Shown here one piece after another: positions 1-5,401 of a stretch of DNA of 5,401 nucleotides. Each line of letters opens with the position of its first letter. Within the stretch, counting starts at the first letter, position 1. The position numbers and the translations under genes are program-made. The notes under the pieces were generated by a model. The model was not told the DNA's origin. It searched no databases and was given only the letters and a program-made list of their open reading frames with translations. Origin of the DNA: Akkermansiaceae bacterium (lineage in GTDB: Bacteria > Verrucomicrobiota > Verrucomicrobiia > Verrucomicrobiales > Akkermansiaceae); NCBI GenBank assembly GCA_029288115.1, contig JARFPV010000566.1, positions 1 through 5,401 of the forward strand. Reading direction: 5' to 3'.

Positions 1-1044
1 GAGCAACTTCGCTCGGAGCTGCCAAAATACGGGGGTATGTTCATCCAGTGTGAGGACGAGCTTGCTGCAGTTTCACTAGCCATAGGGGCCGCTTATTCGG
101 GGCATCTCGCAATCACCGGATCGTCAGGCCCTGGGTTGGCACTCAAGGCGGAAGCCATGGGATACGCTTCGATGGCGGAGCTGCCGCTTATCGTGGTCAA
201 TATCCAACGTGGTGGTCCATCGACCGGAATGCCTACTTCCGTTGAGCAGTCGGATCTGATGCAAGCGATTTACGGATCGCACGGTGATGCTCCACGTGTT
301 GTGCTCGCTCCGCGCAATGTGGAAGACTGCTTCTACACGGCGGTTGAGGCATGCCGGATCGCACGTGAGTATTCGACCCCCGTGGTGATCCTCTCCGATC
401 AGGCGATTGCGACGCGTATCGAGGCATTTCCTGAGCCTGATCTGGAAAAACATTGGAATGATGCGGTGCTCGATCTCGATGAGCGTGGTGCTGACTTCAA
501 ACCGTATCCCATTGACCAACTTACACGTCATTCGCCTCCAGGATCGCGATCTGCGGAAGGTAAATACCCGGTTGTTACCGGCCTCGAGCATGATGAGTGG
601 GGACATCCTTCGGGTAACCCGGAAAACCATGCCGCGATGACTACCAAACGGCGTAACAAACTGATCGCACTAGCCGAGTCTTTGCCAAAGCCTGACTTCT
701 ATGGAGACGATGAAGGTGACCTCCTGTTCATTGGTTGGGGGTCTACCTTTGGTCCTATTCGAGAAGCTACTGACAAGCTTCGTGAAGAGGGGTATAAGGT
801 GGGATCTCTGCATATCCGCCATATTCACCCGCTACGTACAGACCTGGGTGAGATCTTTGAGCATTACAAGCACATCATTGTTCCGGAAATGAATGACTCT
901 GGGGTCTATGGCATGGGTCAACTGGCCACCCTGCTGCGCGCAGTCACCTGTGACTCCCGCATTCAATCACTGAATAAAACCATGGGTATTACGTTCCGCG
1001 TGAAAGAGATCGTTGATGCCGCCACCGAAATTCTTAATTCTTAA
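1..1044 (+). CDS. korA: 2-oxoacid (2-oxoglutarate):ferredoxin oxidoreductase, alpha subunit, 3' part
   Basis: The gene enters from the left edge: the frame is open from base 1, so the ATG at 37 is an internal Met and the N-terminus lies outside. 347 residues are visible (numbered from base 1). They start in the thiamine-pyrophosphate PYR domain with QCEDELAAV (16-24, likely including the Glu that activates the cofactor), then SSGPG, the family signature QRGGPSTGMPT and HGDAPRVVLAP. A middle segment has VTGLEHDEWG and the KRRNKL helix. The C-terminal transketolase-C-like domain starts near LLFIGWGS and contains IHPLRTDL, VPEMN and NKTMGITF. With KorB it converts a 2-oxoacid plus CoA to acyl-CoA, CO2 and reduced ferredoxin in the cytoplasm, or runs in reverse. 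Many homologues carry a fused gamma domain at the N-terminus; this cannot be seen here. Oxoglutarate as the substrate is inferred from the two-subunit korAB layout; another 2-oxoacid is possible. Between VPEMN and GQL there is a short insertion (DSGVYGM) compared with the usual EMNxGQL. Confidence 0.93.
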   Translation, partial: EQLRSELPKYGGMFIQCEDELAAVSLAIGAAYSGHLAITGSSGPGLALKAEAMGYASMAELPLIVVNIQRGGPSTGMPTSVEQSDLMQAIYGSHGDAPRVVLAPRNVEDCFYTAVEACRIAREYSTPVVILSDQAIATRIEAFPEPDLEKHWNDAVLDLDERGADFKPYPIDQLTRHSPPGSRSAEGKYPVVTGLEHDEWGHPSGNPENHAAMTTKRRNKLIALAESLPKPDFYGDDEGDLLFIGWGSTFGPIREATDKLREEGYKVGSLHIRHIHPLRTDLGEIFEHYKHIIVPEMNDSGVYGMGQLATLLRAVTCDSRIQSLNKTMGITFRVKEIVDAATEILNS

Positions 1045-1056
1045 TTTATCATTCCA

Positions 1057-1950
1057 ATGTCCGCTCCAGTAGAAAAACTCACCAAGAAGCAGCTTAAGGC
1101 AGATCATCCGACCTGGTGTCCGGGTTGTGGCGATTTTGCCGTGCTCGCTTCCTTTTTTAACGTCGTTCAAAAACTTGGCATCCCTCACGAAAAGGTTGTG
1201 TGTGTTGCTGGAATCGGGTGTTCATCGCGTTTTCCATATTTTGTGAATGCACACGGCATCCACTTTATTCACGGGCGTGCTCTGCCGCTCGCTACCGGGA
1301 TTTCATTATCGCGACCTGACCTCCATGTATTTGTATTCGGTGGTGATGGCGATGGTTTCTCCATTGGTGGTAACCACCTGAATCACGCGGCGCGAAAAAA
1401 TGTCAACCTTTCCTACGTGGTGATGGATAACCAAGTGTATGGCCTGACAAAAAACCAGACCAGTCCCACGACCCCAATTGGGCGTAGATCAAAGACTGAC
1501 CCGCGTGGAGCCATCGATCGTCCCATCAACCCGATGGCACAGCTTGTCGCCAGTGGTGCCACCTTTATTGCGCGCACGCATGCCGCCCAGGTGAAGCACA
1601 TGAACGAGATGTTCGAGCGTGCGATCCTCCATCCTGGATTTGCCGTCGTGGAGACACTGTCTGAGTGCACCATGTTCTTCCCCGGTGCCTTTGACTCCGG
1701 CAACCCGCGCAAGGGTGGGGCATTTGATCTCGTCGATGAAACGTCACGCAACATGGAGTGCACCGCAGAGGCGATGCAGCTTGCCGAGGAAACCGAAATC
1801 GCCCCTCCGGGCAAGTTTGGCGTTTACCTTGAAGCGCACCGCCCCACCAAAAACGATCTTGAGAACGAGTGGCTCAAGGATGCTCAGGCGAAGACCGCCG
1901 ACCTTGCACCGAAGGATCTTCTCAGGAAACGCTTCGCAGCGATGCGGTAG
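1057..1950 (+). CDS. korB: 2-oxoacid (2-oxoglutarate):ferredoxin oxidoreductase, beta subunit
   Basis: A complete 297-residue protein, a normal length for KorB. It is the subunit that binds thiamine pyrophosphate and an iron-sulfur cluster. Visible motifs are WCPGCGDFAVL (20-30), GIGCSSRFPYF (52-62), HGRALPLATG (72-81), the TPP/Mg motif GGDGDGFSIGGNHLNHAARKN (95-115 region) and MDNQVYGLTKNQTSPT (123-138). C21, C24, C55 and C204 (in SECTMFF) fit the four cysteines that hold a [4Fe-4S] cluster in this family. This cluster passes electrons to ferredoxin. The gene starts 12 bases after the korA stop, so both are one operon and one complex. The ATG at 1057 is chosen because the next Met lies far past the conserved CPGC motif and because homologues start about 20 residues before it. 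No clear Shine-Dalgarno sequence precedes it, which suggests translational coupling or weak SD use. The last ~60 residues are charged and less conserved. The family is certain; oxoglutarate specificity is inferred. Confidence 0.94.
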   Translation: MSAPVEKLTKKQLKADHPTWCPGCGDFAVLASFFNVVQKLGIPHEKVVCVAGIGCSSRFPYFVNAHGIHFIHGRALPLATGISLSRPDLHVFVFGGDGDGFSIGGNHLNHAARKNVNLSYVVMDNQVYGLTKNQTSPTTPIGRRSKTDPRGAIDRPINPMAQLVASGATFIARTHAAQVKHMNEMFERAILHPGFAVVETLSECTMFFPGAFDSGNPRKGGAFDLVDETSRNMECTAEAMQLAEETEIAPPGKFGVYLEAHRPTKNDLENEWLKDAQAKTADLAPKDLLRKRFAAMR

Positions 1951-1974
1951 GTTTAGCTGAAAAGTATTATTTAC

Positions 1975-1997
1975 ACAGGGGCGGTGAGAGCCACTGT
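1975..1997 (+). other. Imperfect hairpin downstream of korB
   Basis: ACAG at 1975-1978 pairs with CTGT at 1994-1997, and GGC at 1980-1982 pairs with GCC at 1990-1992, with a G/A mismatch between the stems and a 7-base purine-rich loop (GGTGAGA). It begins 24 bases after the korB stop. No T tract follows, so it is not a classic terminator by itself. It may stabilise the korAB mRNA 3' end or be chance. Confidence 0.3.
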
Positions 1998-2004
1998 CCT
2001 TATT

Positions 2005-2040
2005 GGGGGGCTCAGCAAGGTTTTGGAAACTGACCCTTTT
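2005..2040 (+). terminator. Possible Rho-independent terminator of korAB (or attenuator before metY)
   Basis: GGG (2008-2010) and TCAG (2012-2015) pair with CTGA (2030-2033) and CCC (2034-2036), with one bulged C at 2011 and a 14-base loop. Four Ts follow directly (2037-2040). In RNA, three more Gs at 2005-2007 could form G-U pairs with the first Us. It sits about 55 bases after the korB stop and 76 bases before metY, a sensible place to end korAB transcription. The long loop, bulge and short T tract make it a weak example. Confidence 0.4.
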
Positions 2041-2047
2041 GCGTTGA

Positions 2048-2089
2048 ATGATGGAATGCCTTGATGTTGACTGGCAGGCGATACGCTAA
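2048..2089 (+). other. 13-codon ORF in the metY leader, coding status unknown
   Basis: ATGATG at 2048 opens a frame encoding MMECLDVDWQAIR and ends with TAA at 2087-2089, 26 bases before the metY ATG. It holds two Met codons and one Cys codon, which is curious next to a sulfur amino acid gene. It has no clear ribosome binding site, and an ORF this short is easily explained by chance. Confidence 0.12.
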
Positions 2090-2096
2090 GTTAACT
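2067..2096 (+). promoter_or_regulatory. Weak sigma-70-like promoter candidate for metY
   Basis: TTGACT at 2067-2072 matches the -35 consensus at five of six bases. With 18 bases of spacing, the -10 candidate is TTAACT at 2091-2096, which matches only three of six. It overlaps the 8-base palindrome AGTTAACT (2089-2096). A promoter is expected between the korAB end and metY, but the -10 is poor and transcription would start very close to the metY start codon. Confidence 0.22.
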
Positions 2097-2115
2097 GAAC
2101 GAATTCCACATTTCC

Positions 2116-3402
2116 ATGAAACACGAAACTATCTGCCTCCACGGCGGTCAGCAGCCTGACCCCGCCACCAATGCCTGTGCCGTTCCTGTCTACAAGACCA
2201 GCTCGTTTGTCTTTGATTCAACCGAACACGCGGCGAACTTATTTGCACTGAAGGAACTCGGGAATATTTACTCCCGCATCGGGAACCCGACGACCGACGT
2301 GCTTGAAAAACGTGTCTGTTTGTTAGAAGGTGCTCACGAGATGGCAGGGCTAGGGTTTGCCTCCGGAACGGCTGCTATTTTCAATAGCATCATCAACCTT
2401 GCCGAGAGCGGGGATAACATCGTGTCGGCACGTAACCTCTATGGCGGGTCCTACACACAGTTTAACGATATTCTTCCTAAGATGGGGATTGATGTGTCAC
2501 TGGTTGATTCCACTGATCCGGCAAATTTTGAAGCTGCTATCAACGACAAGACGCGAGCCTTGTTTTGTGAGACGGTATCCAACCCTGCGCTCGAAGTGGC
2601 GGATCTGGAGGCAATCGCAGACATTGCCCATGCGCATGGCCTGCCGCTCATTGTGGACGCGACATTTTCAACACCGTATCTTACGAATCCTTTGGCACAT
2701 GGTGCGGATATCGTTGTGCACTCACTGACGAAATGGTTCGGTGGTCACGGCATCGGTATCGGTGGGGTAGTGGTCGATTCCGGAAAATTCAACTGGGCGG
2801 GCGGCAAACATCCACTCTTTGATGAACCTGATACCTCTTACCACGGCCTGCGTTGGGGGCATGATCTGCCTGAGCCATTGGCACCACTCGCCTATATCCT
2901 TCGTATGCGCACAGTGCCACTGCGGAATGTAGGAGCGTGCATCAGCCCGGACAATGCCTGGCAGTTTCTCCAGGGGATTGAGACGCTGCCATTGCGCATG
3001 GAACGCCACTGTGAGAATGCGCTCAAGGTGGCCGAGTATCTCAAAGGGCACGATGCCGTTGAGTGGGTGCGTTTTCCCGGGCTGCCGGATGATCCTGAAT
3101 ATGACCGCAACCAGAAGTATCTCAAAGGCAAAGGCGGCGGTATGGTTGTCTTTGAATTGAAACAAGGTAGCGAGGCGGGACAGAAATTCATCGAGTCACT
3201 TAAACTTTTCCTTCATCTCGCCAACGTGGGTGATGCCAAGAGCCTGGCGATTCATCCGGCGACGACGACGCATAGTCAACTCAACGAGGAGCAACAACTC
3301 GCCGGAGGAATTACTCCAGGAATGGTGCGCCTTAACGTAGGCATCGAGAATATTGATGACATTATTGCAGATCTCGACCAGGCGCTTGCCTCACTTTCCT
3401 AG
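2116..3402 (+). CDS. metY: O-acetylhomoserine sulfhydrylase (O-acetylhomoserine aminocarboxypropyltransferase)
   Basis: A complete 428-residue PLP enzyme of the Cys/Met metabolism family (fold type I), normal in length for MetY. It makes homocysteine from O-acetylhomoserine and sulfide in the cytoplasm, the direct sulfhydrylation route to methionine. The N-terminus KHETICLHGGQQPDPATNA and PVYKTSSFVF are typical. YSRIGNPTTDVLEKR (52-66) contributes Tyr and Arg that contact PLP phosphate of the partner subunit. ASGTAAI (82-88) lies in the phosphate-binding loop, D181 in VDATFSTPY should bind the pyridine nitrogen, and K206 in VHSLTKWFGG is the Schiff-base lysine. The C-terminal domain has LPLRMERHCENALKVAEYL, the MetY hallmark NVGDAKSLAIHPATTTHSQL, and VRLNVGIE with the carboxylate-binding Arg. 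The larger size and the NVGDAKSLAIHPA motif separate it from MetB and MetC. The ATG at 2116 fits the conserved N-terminus, although no Shine-Dalgarno sequence is visible upstream. Some homologues accept O-succinylhomoserine or O-acetylserine. Confidence 0.95.
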   Translation: MKHETICLHGGQQPDPATNACAVPVYKTSSFVFDSTEHAANLFALKELGNIYSRIGNPTTDVLEKRVCLLEGAHEMAGLGFASGTAAIFNSIINLAESGDNIVSARNLYGGSYTQFNDILPKMGIDVSLVDSTDPANFEAAINDKTRALFCETVSNPALEVADLEAIADIAHAHGLPLIVDATFSTPYLTNPLAHGADIVVHSLTKWFGGHGIGIGGVVVDSGKFNWAGGKHPLFDEPDTSYHGLRWGHDLPEPLAPLAYILRMRTVPLRNVGACISPDNAWQFLQGIETLPLRMERHCENALKVAEYLKGHDAVEWVRFPGLPDDPEYDRNQKYLKGKGGGMVVFELKQGSEAGQKFIESLKLFLHLANVGDAKSLAIHPATTTHSQLNEEQQLAGGITPGMVRLNVGIENIDDIIADLDQALASLS

Positions 3403-3423
3403 AACGAACCAACTAAGGATATC

Positions 3424-3909
3424 ATGAAATGCTTTCTGCTATGGTTATTGCTGCTGCCGCTCAGTCTACAAGCTGACATCAAGGAAATTGATGCCTATTG
3501 GGCGGAGATTTCTCGATCGGTGAAAGAGGGCGATTTCCAAGCTTACAAGGCGACCTGCCATCCAGGCGCTGTGCTTGTGAGTGGTTCCAAAAAGCAGAGC
3601 TACCCGTTAAGCAAGGCACTCAAGCGTTGGAAAAAGGAGTTTGATGATACCAAGGCTGGGACTAGGAAATCGAGTGTGACATTCCGTTTTTCCCACCGCT
3701 ATCACGACGCTACAACAGCACATGAGGCGGGGATCTTTATCTATGAGTTTTCCAATGATGCAGGTGAGTCTGCCAAGGAATATGTCTGGTTTGAGGTTCT
3801 GTTAGTCAAGGAGAATGGCAAGTGGCTAACCATGATGGAGTATCAAAAAACTCCTGCTACGAAGCAAGATTGGGAGAAGTTGAAGCCTTATAACGTCAAA
3901 GGTAAGTAA
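3424..3909 (+). CDS. Small exported protein, NTF2/SnoaL-like (DUF4440-type) fold likely
   Basis: A complete 161-residue protein. Residues 1-17 form a clear signal peptide: Lys2, then a Leu-rich core ending in LSLQA before Asp18, a good signal peptidase I site. Cys3 is not in a lipobox, so it is probably a soluble periplasmic or secreted protein of about 144 residues. The mature part starts with a helix and the pattern IDAYWAEISRSVKEGDFQAY, followed by CHPGAVLVSG. It ends in paired strand-like segments (AGIFIYEFS, EYVWFEVLLVKENGKWLTMM). This helix-then-strands order resembles DUF4440/SnoaL-like proteins of the NTF2 superfamily, which bind small ligands or act as enzymes with varied roles. No catalytic residues can be named. 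AAGGA at 3415-3419 is four bases before the ATG and supports this start. It follows metY by 21 bases, so co-transcription is likely, but a role in sulfur metabolism is not shown. The fold assignment is by eye and moderate in certainty. Confidence 0.75.
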   Translation: MKCFLLWLLLLPLSLQADIKEIDAYWAEISRSVKEGDFQAYKATCHPGAVLVSGSKKQSYPLSKALKRWKKEFDDTKAGTRKSSVTFRFSHRYHDATTAHEAGIFIYEFSNDAGESAKEYVWFEVLLVKENGKWLTMMEYQKTPATKQDWEKLKPYNVKGK

Positions 3910-4045
3910 CTATTTCATCGTGCTGAATTGGACTGTGTTTATTCTGAGAGGGAGTTGTTTGGTGTCTTTGAAATCACGTGTGTATGTAGTTTCATAGATG
4001 ATCTTTATCTTGATGGAGGTAGTGTATTTGATACGCTGTCCGATC
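3910..4045 (+). other. Intergenic region before the large exported protein
   Basis: This 136-base stretch holds no convincing terminator. TTGAAA at 3968-3973 followed after 17 bases by TTCATA (3991-3996) is a weak promoter candidate. In the frame of the downstream gene a TAG at 3995-3997 sets the leftmost limit of that gene, and ATG (3998, 4013), GTG (4022) and TTG (4010, 4028) codons lie between this stop and the ATG at 4046. Confidence 0.3.
4015..4019 (+). promoter_or_regulatory. Strong Shine-Dalgarno sequence GGAGG that questions the downstream start
   Basis: GGAGG lies 26 bases before the ATG at 4046, too far to serve it, but eight bases before an in-frame TTG at 4028. Starting at TTG would add six residues (MIRCPI) before the MKVQHH N-terminus and keep a workable signal peptide. 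The site is the best ribosome binding sequence seen before any gene in this window, so the TTG start deserves weight. Confidence 0.45.
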
Positions 4046-5401
4046 ATGAAAGTTCAACATCATAGTGCTAGGTCTGTTTTTGTTGGGGTGTTTTTATTTG
4101 GGTTGTCGGGATATTCTCTCGTAGATGCCCAGCTAAGGCGGAGTGCAGCGGATCAGGCAGCCTTTCGGAAGCATGTCGCCCAAATCGGTGATAGCGCGCT
4201 GGCTCCTTTTAAAAAAGACGGCCGATTCGGTGGGATGGCTGGTAGTGGTGCGTTTGATGCTGCCAACCCAGCATACATGCTAATGGGGTTTTCAGTGAAC
4301 TTGAAGACATCTGATAGAGGTAATGAAAAATTTGATGTTACCTTGATTCGTTTTGAAAATGTTACGGTTGCAAAGCAATCTGCAGAATTTCAGGTGAGGA
4401 ACCTGAAGGCTCCATTGCCAATTAAAACACGTCCGCCTTTGGGTCGGCAACCCGGTGAAGGCAGTCTCAATGTGGGAAGCTTGAGCTATTATTTGGGAAC
4501 TGCCAGTGCAACGACAGCGGGCAGAGGTTATTTGAGCTACAAGCACGAGGCACTTGCATGGCAAGGGCAATGGTTAATCAAAGTCTTGGCTCAGTCGTCG
4601 AAGAGAAGCAGAGCAGCCTCAATTAAGTCGCTTGAGAAAGAGTTGCTGGCAAACTTGCTTTCAAGCACATCGGGTGAGAAAGCTGTGCCATGGAGACGGG
4701 TAACTGCGCGTGTTGTTGCACCTATTGTTCCTGCCAATCCTGTCGCCCCTGCTGCCCCAATAGCGCAACCACGGCGTAAGGTGTTAATTTCAGCAGAAGA
4801 CCTATGGGGTGGGCTATTGAAGGGGTTAAAAGCAGGAAATGTTGATAGGGGAGAGGTTTCGAAGGCCCAGGTGAAGGCTGGTGCACTTCCGGGAGGGGGG
4901 CGCGTTAGAAGGTTGTCTGCTGAAAGGATACTTAGATTAAAAAATGGTGTCACCCTACCTTTCGAAATTACAATGAGCACGTACAGTAATGAAGTCTTGG
5001 CGATGAAGGCTACGGCAATGATATCAGAGCAGATTAAAGCAACAGTGACTAAAAAATCTGATGTCAAAGTTCAGGAGCTAGCGGGATCCGGTCCTATGCG
5101 TTTTGGTGACGAAGGCTATTTTCTTGCGTGTGACATGGAGCAAAAACCCGGGGCGCTGGGAGGTAAGCTGTATCACTACTTCACCGTCGTTAGAAACGGG
5201 CAATGGGTGTTTACCATGAACTCAACCTCAAATAAGACCAATCCAGGTAATGATGTTAAAATTCTGATAGAAAATGTAATGAGCCGATTAGTAGGAGGGA
5301 CTGGTGGCATCGTTCCCAAACTTGCACCCAAAGCTCCCCAGCCTGCCCCCATACCGAAAGGAGTCCTTGTCCCAGAGCTTGCCCCGGAGGCTGTATGGGG
5401 T
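4046..5401 (+). CDS. Exported protein of unknown function with two repeated domains, 3' end outside the window
   Basis: The frame is open for 452 codons from ATG 4046 to the last base, with no stop, so the C-terminus is missing. I do not recognise the family. Residues 1-28 look like a signal peptide (basic and His-rich start, core VFVGVFLFGLSGYSLV, likely cut after VDA28). After a Gly/Ala-rich stretch (60-75) comes a domain at about 84-205. A Pro/Ala/Val-rich linker (221-245) leads to ISAEDLWGG (248-256), and a second domain lies at about 300-416. A second Pro-rich linker (422-447) leads to another WG at the window edge. The domains share strand-like openings (KFDVTLIRFENV and PFEITMSTYSNEV), Gly-x-x-Tyr-aromatic-Leu, GQW at 174-176 and 385-387, and a closing amphipathic helix (IKSLEKELLANLL and VKILIENVMSRLV). 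This suggests a modular periplasmic or secreted protein. The start is uncertain: TTG at 4028 has a GGAGG at good distance, while ATG 4046 has none. Base composition looks more A/T-rich than in korAB or metY, which could mean fast evolution or transfer. Coding status rests on frame length, signal peptide and repeats. Confidence 0.8.
   Translation, partial: MKVQHHSARSVFVGVFLFGLSGYSLVDAQLRRSAADQAAFRKHVAQIGDSALAPFKKDGRFGGMAGSGAFDAANPAYMLMGFSVNLKTSDRGNEKFDVTLIRFENVTVAKQSAEFQVRNLKAPLPIKTRPPLGRQPGEGSLNVGSLSYYLGTASATTAGRGYLSYKHEALAWQGQWLIKVLAQSSKRSRAASIKSLEKELLANLLSSTSGEKAVPWRRVTARVVAPIVPANPVAPAAPIAQPRRKVLISAEDLWGGLLKGLKAGNVDRGEVSKAQVKAGALPGGGRVRRLSAERILRLKNGVTLPFEITMSTYSNEVLAMKATAMISEQIKATVTKKSDVKVQELAGSGPMRFGDEGYFLACDMEQKPGALGGKLYHYFTVVRNGQWVFTMNSTSNKTNPGNDVKILIENVMSRLVGGTGGIVPKLAPKAPQPAPIPKGVLVPELAPEAVWG
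4295..4660 (+). repeat. First copy of the internal protein domain
   Basis: Residues 84-205 of the large exported protein. Landmarks are KFDVTLIRFENV, GSLSYYLGTAS, the GQWLIKVLAQSS strand and the IKSLEKELLANLL helix. The copy is diverged from the second one at the DNA level; similarity is seen only in the protein. Confidence 0.5.
4943..5293 (+). repeat. Second copy of the internal protein domain
   Basis: Residues 300-416 of the large exported protein. Landmarks are PFEITMSTYSNEV, GDEGYFLACDM, NGQWVFTMNSTSN and VKILIENVMSRLV, in the same order and similar spacing as in the first copy. The GQW motifs are 211 residues apart. Confidence 0.5.

Noticed and set aside
37..39. ATG at 37 as the start of korA
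   Set aside because: The frame is open to base 1 and the conserved PYR-domain sequence is already under way, so the true start lies left of the window.
1413..1814. Minus-strand ORF of 133 codons opposite korB
   Set aside because: korB is unmistakable here, and the antisense frame has no family features. The same holds for the antisense ORFs opposite korA (124-630) and metY (2722-3165).
1990..1997. GCCACTGT, which resembles a core element of cobalamin riboswitches
   Set aside because: No B12 box or other conserved elements are present in the 165-base leader, which is also too short for a full cobalamin aptamer plus expression platform.
1951..2115. SAM riboswitch upstream of metY
   Set aside because: I looked for the SAM-I and SAM-II core patterns by eye and found neither. 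A covariance-model search would be decisive.
4891..4900. G-rich run ending in six Gs as a possible frameshift or phase-variable site in the exported protein gene
   Set aside because: The same frame carries the repeated-domain landmarks on both sides of the run, so it is intact here, and six Gs is short for phase variation.
4591..5067. A 158-codon ORF on the minus strand with hydrophobic segments
   Set aside because: It lies wholly opposite the 452-codon + strand frame, which has a signal peptide and an internal repeat. The antisense protein shows no recognisable motif and is best seen as a shadow.

Overview
The window holds five protein-coding genes, all on the + strand. Two of them are cut by the window edges. 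The layout is an end of a 2-oxoacid:ferredoxin oxidoreductase operon (korA, 3' part, then korB), a 165-base intergenic leader, metY (O-acetylhomoserine sulfhydrylase), a small exported NTF2/SnoaL-like protein, and a large exported protein of unknown function that runs off the right edge.

Region by region: positions 1-1950 encode the alpha and beta subunits of a KorAB-type enzyme. It makes or uses CoA thioesters (most likely 2-oxoglutarate to succinyl-CoA) with ferredoxin as electron carrier. The two genes are 12 bases apart and surely co-transcribed. Positions 1951-2115 hold two possible RNA hairpins; the second is followed by four Ts and could end korAB transcription. This stretch also carries a weak promoter candidate and a 13-codon ORF before metY. 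Positions 2116-3402 are a complete, textbook metY. Its neighbour at 3424-3909 follows after 21 bases and is probably in the same transcript. From 4046 (possibly 4028) to the window end, one frame is open for 452 codons without a stop. It encodes a signal peptide and two diverged copies of a roughly 120-residue domain, each followed by a Pro/Ala-rich linker and a Trp-Gly motif.

Organism: a bacterium with moderate GC, little use of Shine-Dalgarno sequences (korB and metY have none that is clear), ferredoxin-dependent 2-oxoacid oxidation and several exported proteins of unknown role. The style of KorA/KorB and the NTF2-like and Pro-linked exported proteins remind me of marine Verrucomicrobiota or the wider PVC group. 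This is an inference from resemblance only, with no marker gene to confirm it.

The metabolic genes are ordinary. The most interesting part is the repeat-built exported protein at the right edge. I see no CRISPR array, tRNA, rRNA, transposase or defence-type gene.
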